DNA of 51,308 nucleotides from assembly GCA_020860565.1 (NCBI GenBank), contig JAJBUA010000065.1:1-51308 (forward strand), read 5' to 3'. Shown piece by piece: positions 16,203 to 24,301 of the stretch. The translations under genes were made by a program, and so were the position numbers. Position 1 is the first letter of the stretch; each line of letters begins with the position of its first letter. Source of the stretch: Clostridiales bacterium. GTDB taxonomy: Bacteria; Bacillota; Clostridia; Lachnospirales; Lachnospiraceae. Under the pieces are notes generated by a model, which was given only the letters and a program-made list of their open reading frames with translations, was not told the origin of the DNA and did no database searches.

Positions 16203-16972
16203 AAAATCAGTCCTCCGAAAAAATATATGCTGAGAACCAGCCCCGACACCAGAGCCGCCGATTCAATCAGCACTTTGAAAAACTGCAGAATCCCGTTCAT
16301 TTCATTTCCACATAAAAGATTTCTCATGGCGTTGACCATGGGAATACCGGGAATAATCAGCATCGTATTCGCGATAATTACGATAAAATAATTCTGAGCC
16401 AGACCGATGCACACCAGCAGGATCGCAAGCGTGCCCTCCACCAGTGTACAGAGAATATTAGAAATGATTTTATTGATACCGGAGGTTCCGATCAGCTTTA
16501 ACAGCCAGTATAGCACAAACATATTCATTATGGCCGCCAGCGCATCACGCGCAGTGCCGCCAAAAATAAACGTCAGGCTCGCCGTCGCCAGCAGATTCCC
16601 CAGGATGACCACTGTCTCCGGATATTCCTTTACCGACATTGCCTCCCGCAGACGTCCGCGCAGCGTCGCCGGATCCGGTTTCTCCCTGCATATGCTGTGA
16701 TACAACGCGTTCAGACTGCGCAGACGTTCCAGATGAATCCCCGTCGCGGGAATCATAACCTGACGCGATGCCGCGGTTCCCTGCGCATTTTTCGCACTCA
16801 CAATCAGAATCGAACTTAACGAAAAAACGCTGACGTCATGCAACCCATAACTATGGCACACAACCCCAACCGTTTCATTGACTCTCTCTAAAGTTGCCCC
16901 GGAAAGCAATTCCTGCTTCCCCAGATTTACTGCAAAATCCAGTATGTAATCGATCTCGCTCACCGCAGCCAT
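16196..16972 (-). CDS. Threonine/serine exporter family, N-terminal half (ThrE, DUF1212)
   Basis: 258 residues. A cytoplasmic start with LDFAVNLGKQELLSGATLERVNETV and a five-helix membrane part containing IPGIPMVNAMRNLLCGNEMNG match the ThrE/DUF1212 family. Works with the overlapping downstream half. It starts 9 bases after the stop of the FtsL-like gene, with only a GTGGGGG stretch as ribosome binding site, so coupling to that gene is likely. Confidence 0.87.
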   Translation of the reverse strand: MAAVSEIDYILDFAVNLGKQELLSGATLERVNETVGVVCHSYGLHDVSVFSLSSILIVSAKNAQGTAASRQVMIPATGIHLERLRSLNALYHSICREKPDPATLRGRLREAMSVKEYPETVVILGNLLATASLTFIFGGTARDALAAIMNMFVLYWLLKLIGTSGINKIISNILCTLVEGTLAILLVCIGLAQNYFIVIIANTMLIIPGIPMVNAMRNLLCGNEMNGILQFFKVLIESAALVSGLVLSIYFFGGLILW

Positions 16973-16980
16973 CCCCCACT

Positions 16981-17418
16981 CTACCTGATCCCAGGAATGT
17001 TATCCGTCTGATAAATATACTCACTGTCGCGCCGCTCATAGACGAGTACATTATCTCTGTTGGCCCGAACCATGCCGAGCTCAGCAGCCGCCTCGTAAAT
17101 GCTGTTCAGATCAACTACTTCCCGCAAGTCCTTTTCCAGCAGGTTATTCTGCTCTGACATCCGGTAATACTCACTCTCCAGTCCGGATATCGCCTGAACA
17201 TGGCACTGGGTACGGGTACACAGATTGATAAAATTGAAGCAGGAAATCACAGTAAAGATCACTGCCACAGCCATCACCGTTACATAAGGGAGTTCGCCCA
17301 GGAAGGGAGACCGCTCCTGTTTTAATATTAACTCGCCCGTCTTTTCATTGACAGCAAAAATATAGGGCCGTCTTTCCGGCATTAATTTTCTGGCGGTATT
17401 TCCTGAGATCATATTCAT
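16981..17418 (-). CDS. FtsL/DivIC-like bitopic membrane protein
   Basis: 145 residues from the ATG at 17418. A basic cytoplasmic stretch is followed by one membrane helix (about residues 45-65: VTVMAVAVIFTVISCFNFI) and an outer region with coiled-coil character (YRMSEQNNLLEKDLREVVDLNSIYEAAAELGM) and a final YERRDSEYIYQ. The layout and the LGM element are those of FtsL/DivIC division proteins. The start is uncertain: the reading frame stays open 34 codons further, but that part is Cys-rich and looks noncoding. No mur or fts genes are adjacent, so the role is an inference from topology. Confidence 0.65.
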   Translation of the reverse strand: MNMISGNTARKLMPERRPYIFAVNEKTGELILKQERSPFLGELPYVTVMAVAVIFTVISCFNFINLCTRTQCHVQAISGLESEYYRMSEQNNLLEKDLREVVDLNSIYEAAAELGMVRANRDNVLVYERRDSEYIYQTDNIPGIR

Positions 17419-17728
17419 GGCTGTTTTCTCATATCCCTGTAAAGTTATTATCCTGCATGTTATCCGTCCCCACGCCGGACACTTGCCGCCGACACAGGCA
17501 CCATCATCCGCGCCCTTCACTGAAAATCACAACATTTAGTAGGGGCAATCGATCGATTACTACTATATTTTGACACACTTCTCTACAAATGTCAAACTAT
17601 AATTTGGTTTATTTTTTTAACATTTATTTCTGCCGGTTTTTTCCATCATTGACGTTTGCCGCACAACCCTGTATACTTGATGTTAGCTTCATTCAGACCA
17701 CATAAAGAACACGAGGAGCAGACTGCCA

Positions 17729-18535
17729 ATGTCAAAAATGCTTGAAATCGCGATCATGGTCATCCTCTGGATGATCGGAAATTTTGTTATCTCCAAAGGA
17801 ATCCGCGTCTTTACCAAAAAAAGTACCGGTATCCATATTACTTTTTTCAGCGCCGCTGTGAAAGTGATCTGGGCTATTTTTCTTATTCTGGCCATCACAG
17901 GCATGTTCCCTCTCACTGCCTCTCTGAACACAACGCTGCTGACAAGTTCGGGACTCTTGGTCGCCATCATCGGTTTTGCCGCCCAGGAGGTACTGGCGGA
18001 CGTCATCAGCGGATTGATGCTCAGCTGGGCCAAGCCCTTCGATATTGGCGAAAAAATTACTATTGAAAGCCTCAATATCTCCGGCTTCGTAGAGAGTATG
18101 AATCTCCGGCACACCGTGATCCGAACCTACCATAACAGCCGCCTGATCGTCCCGAATTCCGTCATCAATACCGCTGTCATCGAGAACTCCAATTATGACC
18201 GCCATTTTGTCGGTAGCTATCTGGAGATCCCGATCAGTTGTGACTCCGATCTGGAAAAGGCGTACGCGATCATGGAAGAGGTTATTTCCTCTCACCCGCT
18301 TGTTATTGATGTCCGTGAGGACAAATCCGTTGGGAGTAAAATCCTTGTACTAGTCAGCAAAATGGACGAAACGGGAATCACACTTAAATGTACGATCCGG
18401 ACAAAGACACTCGATGATAATTTCATCGCCTGCAGCGATATCCGCAGACAGTTAAAGAAACGGTACGATGAAGAAGGCATCTGCCTTTCTCTCAGCCGGG
18501 TCAAAATCATAAATGACAGTGAACAGGAAAAGTAA
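17729..18535 (+). CDS. Small-conductance mechanosensitive channel family (MscS)
   Basis: 268 residues. Two N-terminal membrane helices lead into the pore helix with the Gly/Ala-rich LLTSSGLLVAIIGFAAQEVLADVISGLMLSWAKP and the beta domain VRTYHNSRLIVPNSVINTAVIENSN, both hallmarks of MscS. It opens under membrane tension and releases solutes. AGGAG lies 11 bases before the ATG. Shorter at the N-terminus than large MscK forms. The next plus-strand gene starts 95 bases later behind a hairpin that may end this transcript. Confidence 0.92.
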   Translation: MSKMLEIAIMVILWMIGNFVISKGIRVFTKKSTGIHITFFSAAVKVIWAIFLILAITGMFPLTASLNTTLLTSSGLLVAIIGFAAQEVLADVISGLMLSWAKPFDIGEKITIESLNISGFVESMNLRHTVIRTYHNSRLIVPNSVINTAVIENSNYDRHFVGSYLEIPISCDSDLEKAYAIMEEVISSHPLVIDVREDKSVGSKILVLVSKMDETGITLKCTIRTKTLDDNFIACSDIRRQLKKRYDEEGICLSLSRVKIINDSEQEK

Positions 18536-18572
18536 TCTGTCGTTTCCTATAAAATATTCCTTTCCAATCAGG

Positions 18573-18629
18573 AACCTCCCTGTCAAATCGATACTAAAAT
18601 ATAGTATCAGCAATTGACAGGGAGGTTTT
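18573..18629 (+). terminator. Hairpin that is both terminator-like and covers the next gene's RBS
   Basis: A perfect 14-bp stem (18573-18586/18614-18627) encloses a 7-bp stem (18590-18596/18602-18608). The 3' arm contains GGGAGG, the ribosome binding site of the lipoprotein gene starting at 18631, and TTTTT follows before the ATG. It ends the mscS transcript or blocks translation of the next gene, or both. Confidence 0.75.
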
Positions 18630-18630
18630 T

Positions 18631-19695
18631 ATGACAAAATCAATAACAGGAGCTGCCCACGGCAGTTCTTTCCGTATGTTACGGCAAAAACAGCGAACCG
18701 CTGCTCTGACCGGCGCAGCAATACTCCTCAGCCTCAGTGTCCTCAGCATCGGCGGCTGTGGAAAAAAGGAGTCCGACAATCTTACCAAGGTCACGCTCAA
18801 CGAGGTGGCCCACTCCATTTTCTACGCCCCGCAGTATGCGGCGATCGAACTTGGATATTTTCAGGACGAAGGACTGGAACTCACCTTGGTAAACGGAGGC
18901 GGCGCCGATAAGGTCATGACCGCCCTGATCTCCGGAGACGCCGATATCGGCTTTATGGGGTCAGAGGCCACGATCTACACCTACGCAAACGGCGCGGAGG
19001 ATTACGCAGTGAATTTCGCCCAGCTTACCCAGCGAGCCGGCAACTTTCTCGTCGCACGGGAACCGGATCCGGACTTTAGCTGGGAAAAGCTACGCGGCAC
19101 TAAGGTTTTAGGCGGCAGAACCGGCGGCATGCCGCAAATGGTATTTGAATATATCTTAAAGAAACACGGAATTGATCCAAAGACAGACCTCACCATCGAC
19201 CAGAGCATCAGCTTTGGCCTGACTGCGGCCGCCTTTACCAGTGATGACTCCGACTATACAGTAGAATTCGAGCCCTTTGCAACCAGTCTGGAACTGGAGG
19301 GCGACGGCTATGTCGTAGCCTCTCTGGGAACGGAGTCCGGCTATGTCCCCTATACTGCCTACAGTGCGAAAAAGAGTTATCTGAACTCCCATCCGGAAAT
19401 CATCCAGCATTTCACCAACGCGATCCAGAAGGGGATGGATTACGTCAATTCTCACACAGCAGCTGAGATCGCCGAAACCATCCGGCCGCAGTTTCCGGAA
19501 ACACCGTTGGAAAATATCACAGCGATCGTTGACCGTTACCAGTCACAGGATACCTGGAAAAACGACCTGATTTTTGAAGAAAGCAGTTTTGAACTGCTGG
19601 AAAATATTCTGGAGGAGGCCGGCGAGCTCCCATCGCGGGTTCCCTACACCGATCTGGTAACAACAGAATACGCCAAAAAGGCAGCGGAGCAATAA
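18631..19695 (+). CDS. ABC-type substrate-binding lipoprotein (NMT1/SsuA-like)
   Basis: 354 residues. A basic start, hydrophobic segment and lipobox SIGGC (Cys at 43) mark a lipoprotein. The mature part, with LNEVAHSIFYAPQYAAIELGYFQDEGLELTLVNGGGADKVMTALISGDADIGFMGSE, is typical of the NMT1/THI5-like family that binds thiamine precursors, sulfonates or nitrate-like ligands. Further marks are GRTGGMPQMVFEYILKKHG and FEPFATSLELEGDGYVV. No permease or ATPase gene adjoins it, so it is an orphan here. The ribosome binding site is locked in a strong hairpin. Ligand not predictable. Confidence 0.88.
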   Translation: MTKSITGAAHGSSFRMLRQKQRTAALTGAAILLSLSVLSIGGCGKKESDNLTKVTLNEVAHSIFYAPQYAAIELGYFQDEGLELTLVNGGGADKVMTALISGDADIGFMGSEATIYTYANGAEDYAVNFAQLTQRAGNFLVAREPDPDFSWEKLRGTKVLGGRTGGMPQMVFEYILKKHGIDPKTDLTIDQSISFGLTAAAFTSDDSDYTVEFEPFATSLELEGDGYVVASLGTESGYVPYTAYSAKKSYLNSHPEIIQHFTNAIQKGMDYVNSHTAAEIAETIRPQFPETPLENITAIVDRYQSQDTWKNDLIFEESSFELLENILEEAGELPSRVPYTDLVTTEYAKKAAEQ

Positions 19696-19717
19696 TTCGC
19701 CCTGCTCCATCATTTTC

Positions 19718-19756
19718 CGGTCAGAAGACATCGGATACTCAGATGTCTCCTGACCG
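19718..19756. terminator. Bidirectional-type hairpin between convergent genes
   Basis: CGGTCAG, one mismatch, AGACATC (19718-19732) pairs with GATGTCT...CTGACCG (19742-19756). It sits between the convergent lipoprotein and dacF-type genes. The T-tract is poor in both directions (TTTT before the stem on the minus side). Confidence 0.6.
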
Positions 19757-19761
19757 CCACC

Positions 19762-21057
19762 CTATAAAACACTGGTTGCCTTCTCTTCTGTCATTTTTCC
19801 GTCCTCATGATTTCCAAAAAATATTTTCCACAGCTTCTTCAGATAATCCGCATATCCCGCTTTCTCCACCGTGCCATCCGTCAGGACATCCACCTCGCCC
19901 AGCACTTTACCATCCAGCTCATAACGGAGCACACCGGCCTTCTGCCCCTTCTCAATCGGCGCTTCTATCATCTCCGGAACCAACAGTTTTTTCTCAATCC
20001 CGGTAAAATCCTCTCCCGCAAAGCCAAGGTAAGAAAAAGTGCTCCCATAGACGAGCGGCACACTCTCTTCCACGCCGTCTGCCACCGGCATCTGCGGGAG
20101 TTCCGGCATCTCAGTATCCTCATATAATTTGCAGTTTGCGTAACCGTAATCCAGCAGTGTCTTAGCGTCTGCGAAACGTGCCTTATAGTCCGGCGCGGCC
20201 ATAATCGAGGCGATCAGACGGACGCCATCCTTCTCCGCGGTCGCGGACAGGCAGTATTTTGCCAGCGACGTTGAGCCGGTCTTGAGTCCGGTCGTCCGGA
20301 AATCCGTCGCCATCTTAAGCAGCTTGTTGGTATTGGACAGGCCAAATTCTTTGGTTCCCTGCTTTGTTACATGTGTGATCTGATCCATCCAGATCGTTGA
20401 ATAATTGTGAATCGCCGGATATTTGGTAATCAGTTCCCGGGACATCAGGGCGATATCCCGCGCCGTCGTTACATGTGTCGTCGAGTCCGTCAGACCACAG
20501 CAGTCTTCAAAATGCGTATTGCTCATGCCAAGCCCCGCTGCCCGCTCATTCATCATCGCGACAAAAGCCTCCTCGCTCCCGGCGATCTTTTCCGCCATCG
20601 CGACCGACGCGTCATTTCCCGAAGCGATGACAATGCACTTAATCATCGTTTCCACGGTCTGTACCTCACCCTCTTCGAGGAAAACCTGCGAGCCGCCCAT
20701 CGATTTCGCGTATGCGCTTGTCACCACCTCGTCCGTCATCGCGATCTTTCCCTGGTCAATCGCGTCAAAGATCAGGATCAGCGTCATGATCTTGGTAATA
20801 CTTGCCGGACTTCTCTGCTCATCCGCGTTTTTCTCATAAATCACCTGTCCGGTTGACGCCTCCATCAGCACTGCACTCGGCGCCTGGATCTCCGGTTCCG
20901 GTACCCCGCTTATCGTCTGCGCAGCCGCAGAAACCGGCCGTAACAAAAGGAAAAGCAGCGCAAACAAAATTACCTGACAGGCAATCCTGCACGGATTGAC
21001 ACCGATGACCAGGAAAAAATCCTCTTTACCGGGAATGAATCTCGATAATACCCACAT
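19762..21057 (-). CDS. D-alanyl-D-alanine carboxypeptidase (PBP5/DacF type)
   Basis: 431 residues. A membrane segment/signal (about 26-46, ending AAA) precedes the peptidase S11 domain. Active-site marks: S86-I-T-K89, S146-G-N148 and K259-T-G261. The C-terminal third (about 300-400) fits the PBP5 C-terminal beta domain, then a hydrophobic/amphipathic end (YADYLKKLWKIFFGNH) and a short charged tail. It trims the terminal D-Ala of peptidoglycan stem peptides. GAGG lies 6 bases before the ATG; the N-terminus may begin slightly later. A related role in spore cortex (DacF) cannot be separated from vegetative PBP5 by sequence alone. Confidence 0.93.
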   Translation of the reverse strand: MWVLSRFIPGKEDFFLVIGVNPCRIACQVILFALLFLLLRPVSAAAQTISGVPEPEIQAPSAVLMEASTGQVIYEKNADEQRSPASITKIMTLILIFDAIDQGKIAMTDEVVTSAYAKSMGGSQVFLEEGEVQTVETMIKCIVIASGNDASVAMAEKIAGSEEAFVAMMNERAAGLGMSNTHFEDCCGLTDSTTHVTTARDIALMSRELITKYPAIHNYSTIWMDQITHVTKQGTKEFGLSNTNKLLKMATDFRTTGLKTGSTSLAKYCLSATAEKDGVRLIASIMAAPDYKARFADAKTLLDYGYANCKLYEDTEMPELPQMPVADGVEESVPLVYGSTFSYLGFAGEDFTGIEKKLLVPEMIEAPIEKGQKAGVLRYELDGKVLGEVDVLTDGTVEKAGYADYLKKLWKIFFGNHEDGKMTEEKATSVL

Positions 21058-21240
21058 ATCGATCCTCTTCTGGATTCCTTTTTATTACTGTATGGCTATT
21101 TTTCGGATTGTATGTTATGATGTAGGCGTGAAATTTGCCTGCCAAAGGTAAACTCTTCACCTTTACCCTGATATTTACACAACCAAAAACATTGTTCATC
21201 GCCGTGATACCACAGCGATCATCATAATGAGGAATTTACC

Positions 21241-22758
21241 ATGGGAAGATTTGAATATGGCCGGCGCTATCGCCGCAGACGCCGCAGGAGACAGATTCTC
21301 CATCTGCTCCCGTTAATTCTGGCGGCCGTTATCCTGATCGGAGGCGGCGGATATGGCATTTACCGGCTTACAGCCTCACATAAACTGAATCAAAGCGGCG
21401 GAAACGCCGTCATACTGGCAAATGGAGAAAACGGAGAACCAGCCAATCCGGACTCCGATGATTCTGAAAATCCGGCTGTGGCACAAACCGACGAAACCGA
21501 TCCATCCGGATCGCCTGACGCCGCAGGAACAGACGCAGACAACGAGCCTGAGACTGCTGCCGAACCGCAGACACCATTGGAACAGCTCCTTGCCGAAGCC
21601 GATGCACTCGCCTCCGGATATGACTATGACGCGGCTATCGAACGGATTTCCTCTGACGCAGAGTTTGCTGATACGCCGGAGGCTGCCGCTGCGATTGCGG
21701 GCTATGAAGAGACCAAAGCTGCCCTCATCCGGGCGGATATCTCAGAAATCACGCACGTCTTTTTCCACTCTCTGATCGTGGATCCGTCAAAAGCTTTTGA
21801 CGATGAAGCCGATCAGGACGGTTATAACCAGGTCATGACAACCGTCGACGAATTTAAAAAGATCCTGCAGTCCATGTATGAAAAAGGCTATGTACTGGTC
21901 CGACTGCATGATATGGCTTACGAGACCACCGATGAGAGCGGCAATACCGTCATGAAAGCCGGCGACATCCTTCTGCCGGAAGGAAAAAAACCATTTGTCA
22001 TGTCACAGGATGATTTATGCTATTACAGTTATATGGACGGCGATGGCTTTGCCAGCCGGATGATTATCGGCGAAGACGGATATCCCACTTGTGAGATGGA
22101 CATGGAGGACGGCAGCGTCTCGGTCGGCTCCTATGACCTGATCCCCATTCTGGAGGATTTTATCCGCGAGCATCCGGACTTTTCCTACCGGGGTGCCAGA
22201 GCTGTCATCGCGTTTACCGGTTATGAAGGGATTCTGGGATACCGGACCGCCTCTTCCTATGCCGAAAGCAACCCCAATTATCAGCAGGATCGGGAAACCG
22301 CCGCACAGGTCGCTCAGTGTCTGCGTGAGCACGGCTGGGAGCTCGCTTCGCACAGCTGGGGACATCTGAATCTCGGAAAAGTCGAATGGGATCGTTTCCG
22401 GACCGATTGTGACAACTGGGAATCTGAGGTCGAATCCCTTATCGGCACAACCGATATCATCCTCTTTCCTTTTGGCGCCGACGTCAATGACTGGCATGTC
22501 TATTCGCATGACAATGAGCGTTATGATTATCTGTACCGATGCGGCTTCCGCTATTACTGTAATGTTGACGCCAGCAGCCAGTACTGGGTACAGCTCGGCA
22601 CCGACTCTCTGCGCCAGGGGCGGCGCAACCTGGACGGCTACCGGATGTGGCAGGATATGACCGCCGAGGCCGAGGGCCGCGAACGCAGACTGGAAGATCT
22701 CTTCCACGCAGAAGACGTATTTGACGCGGCACGGCCGACTCCCGTACCGGAAATGTAG
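21241..22758 (+). CDS. Membrane-anchored polysaccharide deacetylase family protein
   Basis: 505 residues. A strongly basic N-terminus (RRYRRRRRRR) precedes one membrane helix (about 22-45), an acidic Pro/Ala/Glu linker (to about 115) and a NodB-type domain from about 170. The metal/catalytic motifs appear as SQDD (about 259-262) and ASHSWGHLNLG (about 370-380), with LFPFGAD later. Family members remove acetyl groups from wall glycans, which can give lysozyme resistance. The long insertion between motifs 1 and 2 is larger than in small deacetylases. It is divergent from dacF and followed by a terminator. Confidence 0.87.
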   Translation: MGRFEYGRRYRRRRRRRQILHLLPLILAAVILIGGGGYGIYRLTASHKLNQSGGNAVILANGENGEPANPDSDDSENPAVAQTDETDPSGSPDAAGTDADNEPETAAEPQTPLEQLLAEADALASGYDYDAAIERISSDAEFADTPEAAAAIAGYEETKAALIRADISEITHVFFHSLIVDPSKAFDDEADQDGYNQVMTTVDEFKKILQSMYEKGYVLVRLHDMAYETTDESGNTVMKAGDILLPEGKKPFVMSQDDLCYYSYMDGDGFASRMIIGEDGYPTCEMDMEDGSVSVGSYDLIPILEDFIREHPDFSYRGARAVIAFTGYEGILGYRTASSYAESNPNYQQDRETAAQVAQCLREHGWELASHSWGHLNLGKVEWDRFRTDCDNWESEVESLIGTTDIILFPFGADVNDWHVYSHDNERYDYLYRCGFRYYCNVDASSQYWVQLGTDSLRQGRRNLDGYRMWQDMTAEAEGRERRLEDLFHAEDVFDAARPTPVPEM

Positions 22759-22823
22759 GAAATCTTTCGCACTGCCTCTACGGTTGCACAACCATGATAT
22801 CCAACTTCCATCAGAAAATTCGA

Positions 22824-22879
22824 ATGGACTCTTATCACCCAGGTACATTTACCTGTATCATAAGAGTCCATCTCTTTTT
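22824..22879 (+). terminator. Intrinsic terminator of the deacetylase gene
   Basis: A perfect 12-bp stem (22824-22835/22860-22871) with an inner AGGTA/ACCT pair, followed by TCTCTTTTT. The T-tract touches the stop codon of the convergent amidase gene. Confidence 0.85.
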
Positions 22880-23654
22880 AATACCGGGCAGCTTCCCGGT
22901 ACATCCGGGTATCGTATCCATAGGTTCTCAGCAGGCTTTCCATCCGGGCCGCATGATCCAGATTAAGAAACGCCCCCGCCCGCACCCGGTAAAGGCCGTT
23001 ATCCGCGATGATATACGCCGGAAAGCCCTGAGATCTCAGCTGTGTCAGCAGCCGGTCCGCTTCCGCATGGTCACGGAACGCTCCCACCTGGATCTGATAG
23101 TATTCCGGCGGTTTTTCTTCCTCCCGGATCCCTGCGACGACCCCGGCGGCAATCGCCTCCGCGATCTCCCGGAAATGGCTGTCAAAAAACTCATTATCTT
23201 TTGCATTGTCCAGAAATCCGGTCTCGATCAGCACGGCCGGCATCTTCGTCTGTCTGAGCACGGCAATTCCCGGCCGTTCGGTAATCCCCAGATTCTGAAA
23301 GCCGATTTTTTCCAGATTCTGATTGATCTGCTTCGCCAGCAGTTCTGCTGCGCCTCCCTCCGCATAAATCAATGACAGAATCCCGGACGCCGTACCCGGC
23401 TCCGGCATCGCGTTGCGGTGAAAGGACAGGAAATAATCTCCCTCTGCCCGATTTGCAATCTGCGCCTTTTCTGCCGGCGTCTGATAAATGTCCGTCACTC
23501 GGGTATATGCGACATCGATACCCTCATTGCTTAAAATCTCTCCTACAGCCAGCGCCAGCCGGAGATTGTCATCCTTCTCCCTGCGCTCGTTATAAACCGC
23601 GCCCGGATCTTCGCCGCCGTGCCCCGCGTCAATGATCACCCTTGTACCACTCAA
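22878..23654 (-). CDS. N-acetylmuramoyl-L-alanine amidase with SPOR domain
   Basis: 258 residues starting at TTG; an in-frame stop lies four codons upstream and GGAGGG 7 bases before, so TTG (or GTG five codons on) is the only choice. Amidase_3 domain about 1-175: metal ligands in DAGHGG, Glu in RREKDD, His in SFHRNA, and catalytic Glu in LIETGFLDN. SPOR domain about 183-250 (YYQIQVGAFRDHAEADRL), which binds denuded glycan. CwlD/CwlC-like, used in spore or daughter-cell wall remodelling. There is no signal peptide, as for mother-cell-lysis CwlC. Its RBS and start codon lie in the lrp terminator hairpin. Confidence 0.92.
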   Translation of the reverse strand: MSGTRVIIDAGHGGEDPGAVYNERREKDDNLRLALAVGEILSNEGIDVAYTRVTDIYQTPAEKAQIANRAEGDYFLSFHRNAMPEPGTASGILSLIYAEGGAAELLAKQINQNLEKIGFQNLGITERPGIAVLRQTKMPAVLIETGFLDNAKDNEFFDSHFREIAEAIAAGVVAGIREEEKPPEYYQIQVGAFRDHAEADRLLTQLRSQGFPAYIIADNGLYRVRAGAFLNLDHAARMESLLRTYGYDTRMYREAARY

Positions 23655-23707
23655 AAAACTCCCTCCTCATATCAGGCTTATACCCTACCATATGAGAAAG
23701 GAGTTTT
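23651..23707 (-). terminator. lrp terminator hairpin containing the amidase RBS
   Basis: On the minus strand 23690-23707 and 23655-23672 form an 18-bp stem with two G-U pairs that exist only in the minus-strand RNA; the 17-base loop is followed by UUUUUUG. The 3' arm is GAGGAGGGAG, the amidase ribosome binding site, and the UUG start codon is the end of the U-tract. Confidence 0.8.
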
Positions 23708-23717
23708 AAAATTGACA

Positions 23718-24158
23718 TTAATCCTCCACATCAATTCCGCGCGGACCCACATGAGTGGAAAAGACAATCTGCGTACTGGTCTTTCCAAATTTCTGAAGCT
23801 GTCCGATAAAAATATCCAGTTCCATCGTGCTCTGGAACGCGACCTTCATCAGCATCGAATATTCACCGGTTACACAGTTGCATTCCAGAATATTGGGAAT
23901 GCTTTCCGCATACTCATAAAATACTGCCTTATCATCCGGCACCACATCCAGATTGACAAAAGCCAGAATATGATACCCCAGCTTCATGGGGTCGATCTCT
24001 GCGTGATATCCGCAGATAATCCCATCCTTTTCCAGTTTTTCTATCCTGGCCGACACAGCCGGCGAAGACAGGAATGTGTTCTCCGCAATCGTTTTTAACG
24101 ATACTCTCGCGTTTGCCTGCAGTAATTTTACAATCTTTCTATCGATATCATCCATCAT
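23718..24158 (-). CDS. Lrp/AsnC family transcription regulator
   Basis: 146 residues, normal length. N-terminal winged helix-turn-helix (DDIDRKIVKLLQANARVSLKTIAENTFLSSPAVSARIEKLEKDGII) and C-terminal RAM ligand/oligomer domain (LGYHILAFVNLDV, CNCVTGEYSMLMKV). Family members sense amino acids and act as dimers to octamers. Target unknown; nearby dapF and glnA point to amino-acid or nitrogen metabolism (inference). GGGGAGG lies 9 bases before the ATG. A strong promoter and then a terminator-like hairpin lie upstream, so leader attenuation is possible. Confidence 0.95.
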   Translation of the reverse strand: MMDDIDRKIVKLLQANARVSLKTIAENTFLSSPAVSARIEKLEKDGIICGYHAEIDPMKLGYHILAFVNLDVVPDDKAVFYEYAESIPNILECNCVTGEYSMLMKVAFQSTMELDIFIGQLQKFGKTSTQIVFSTHVGPRGIDVED

Positions 24159-24177
24159 TGATTATTCCTCCCCATAT

Positions 24178-24211
24178 AAAAAAGTCCAGACAGTTTCTTC
24201 TGTCTGAACTT
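24178..24211 (-). terminator. Terminator-like hairpin in the lrp leader
   Basis: A 12-bp stem (24200-24211/24182-24193, one G-U in minus-strand RNA) with a 6-base loop and TTTTTT. It lies after the promoter at 24237-24265 and only 10 bases before the lrp RBS, so it ends dapF read-through or attenuates lrp. Confidence 0.75.
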
Positions 24212-24236
24212 CCTCGTTCGCGATCTCTTCTTTAAC

Positions 24237-24265
24237 ATCTTAACCGTTTCTGATAAGATTGTCAA
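24237..24265 (-). promoter_or_regulatory. Sigma-A-type promoter of lrp
   Basis: Consensus TTGACA (24260-24265), 17 bases, TAAGAT (24237-24242), read on the minus strand between dapF and the lrp leader hairpin. Confidence 0.8.
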
Positions 24266-24301
24266 TCCTAATTTTTTGCGGCCGCTCCGAACCGCCCGTT
24301 T

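Noticed and set aside
24159-24242. Small frame across the lrp leader ending in a TGA overlapping the lrp ATG
   Set aside because: Its ATG is within the -10 hexamer and would not be in the transcript; no RBS. Not treated as a leader peptide.
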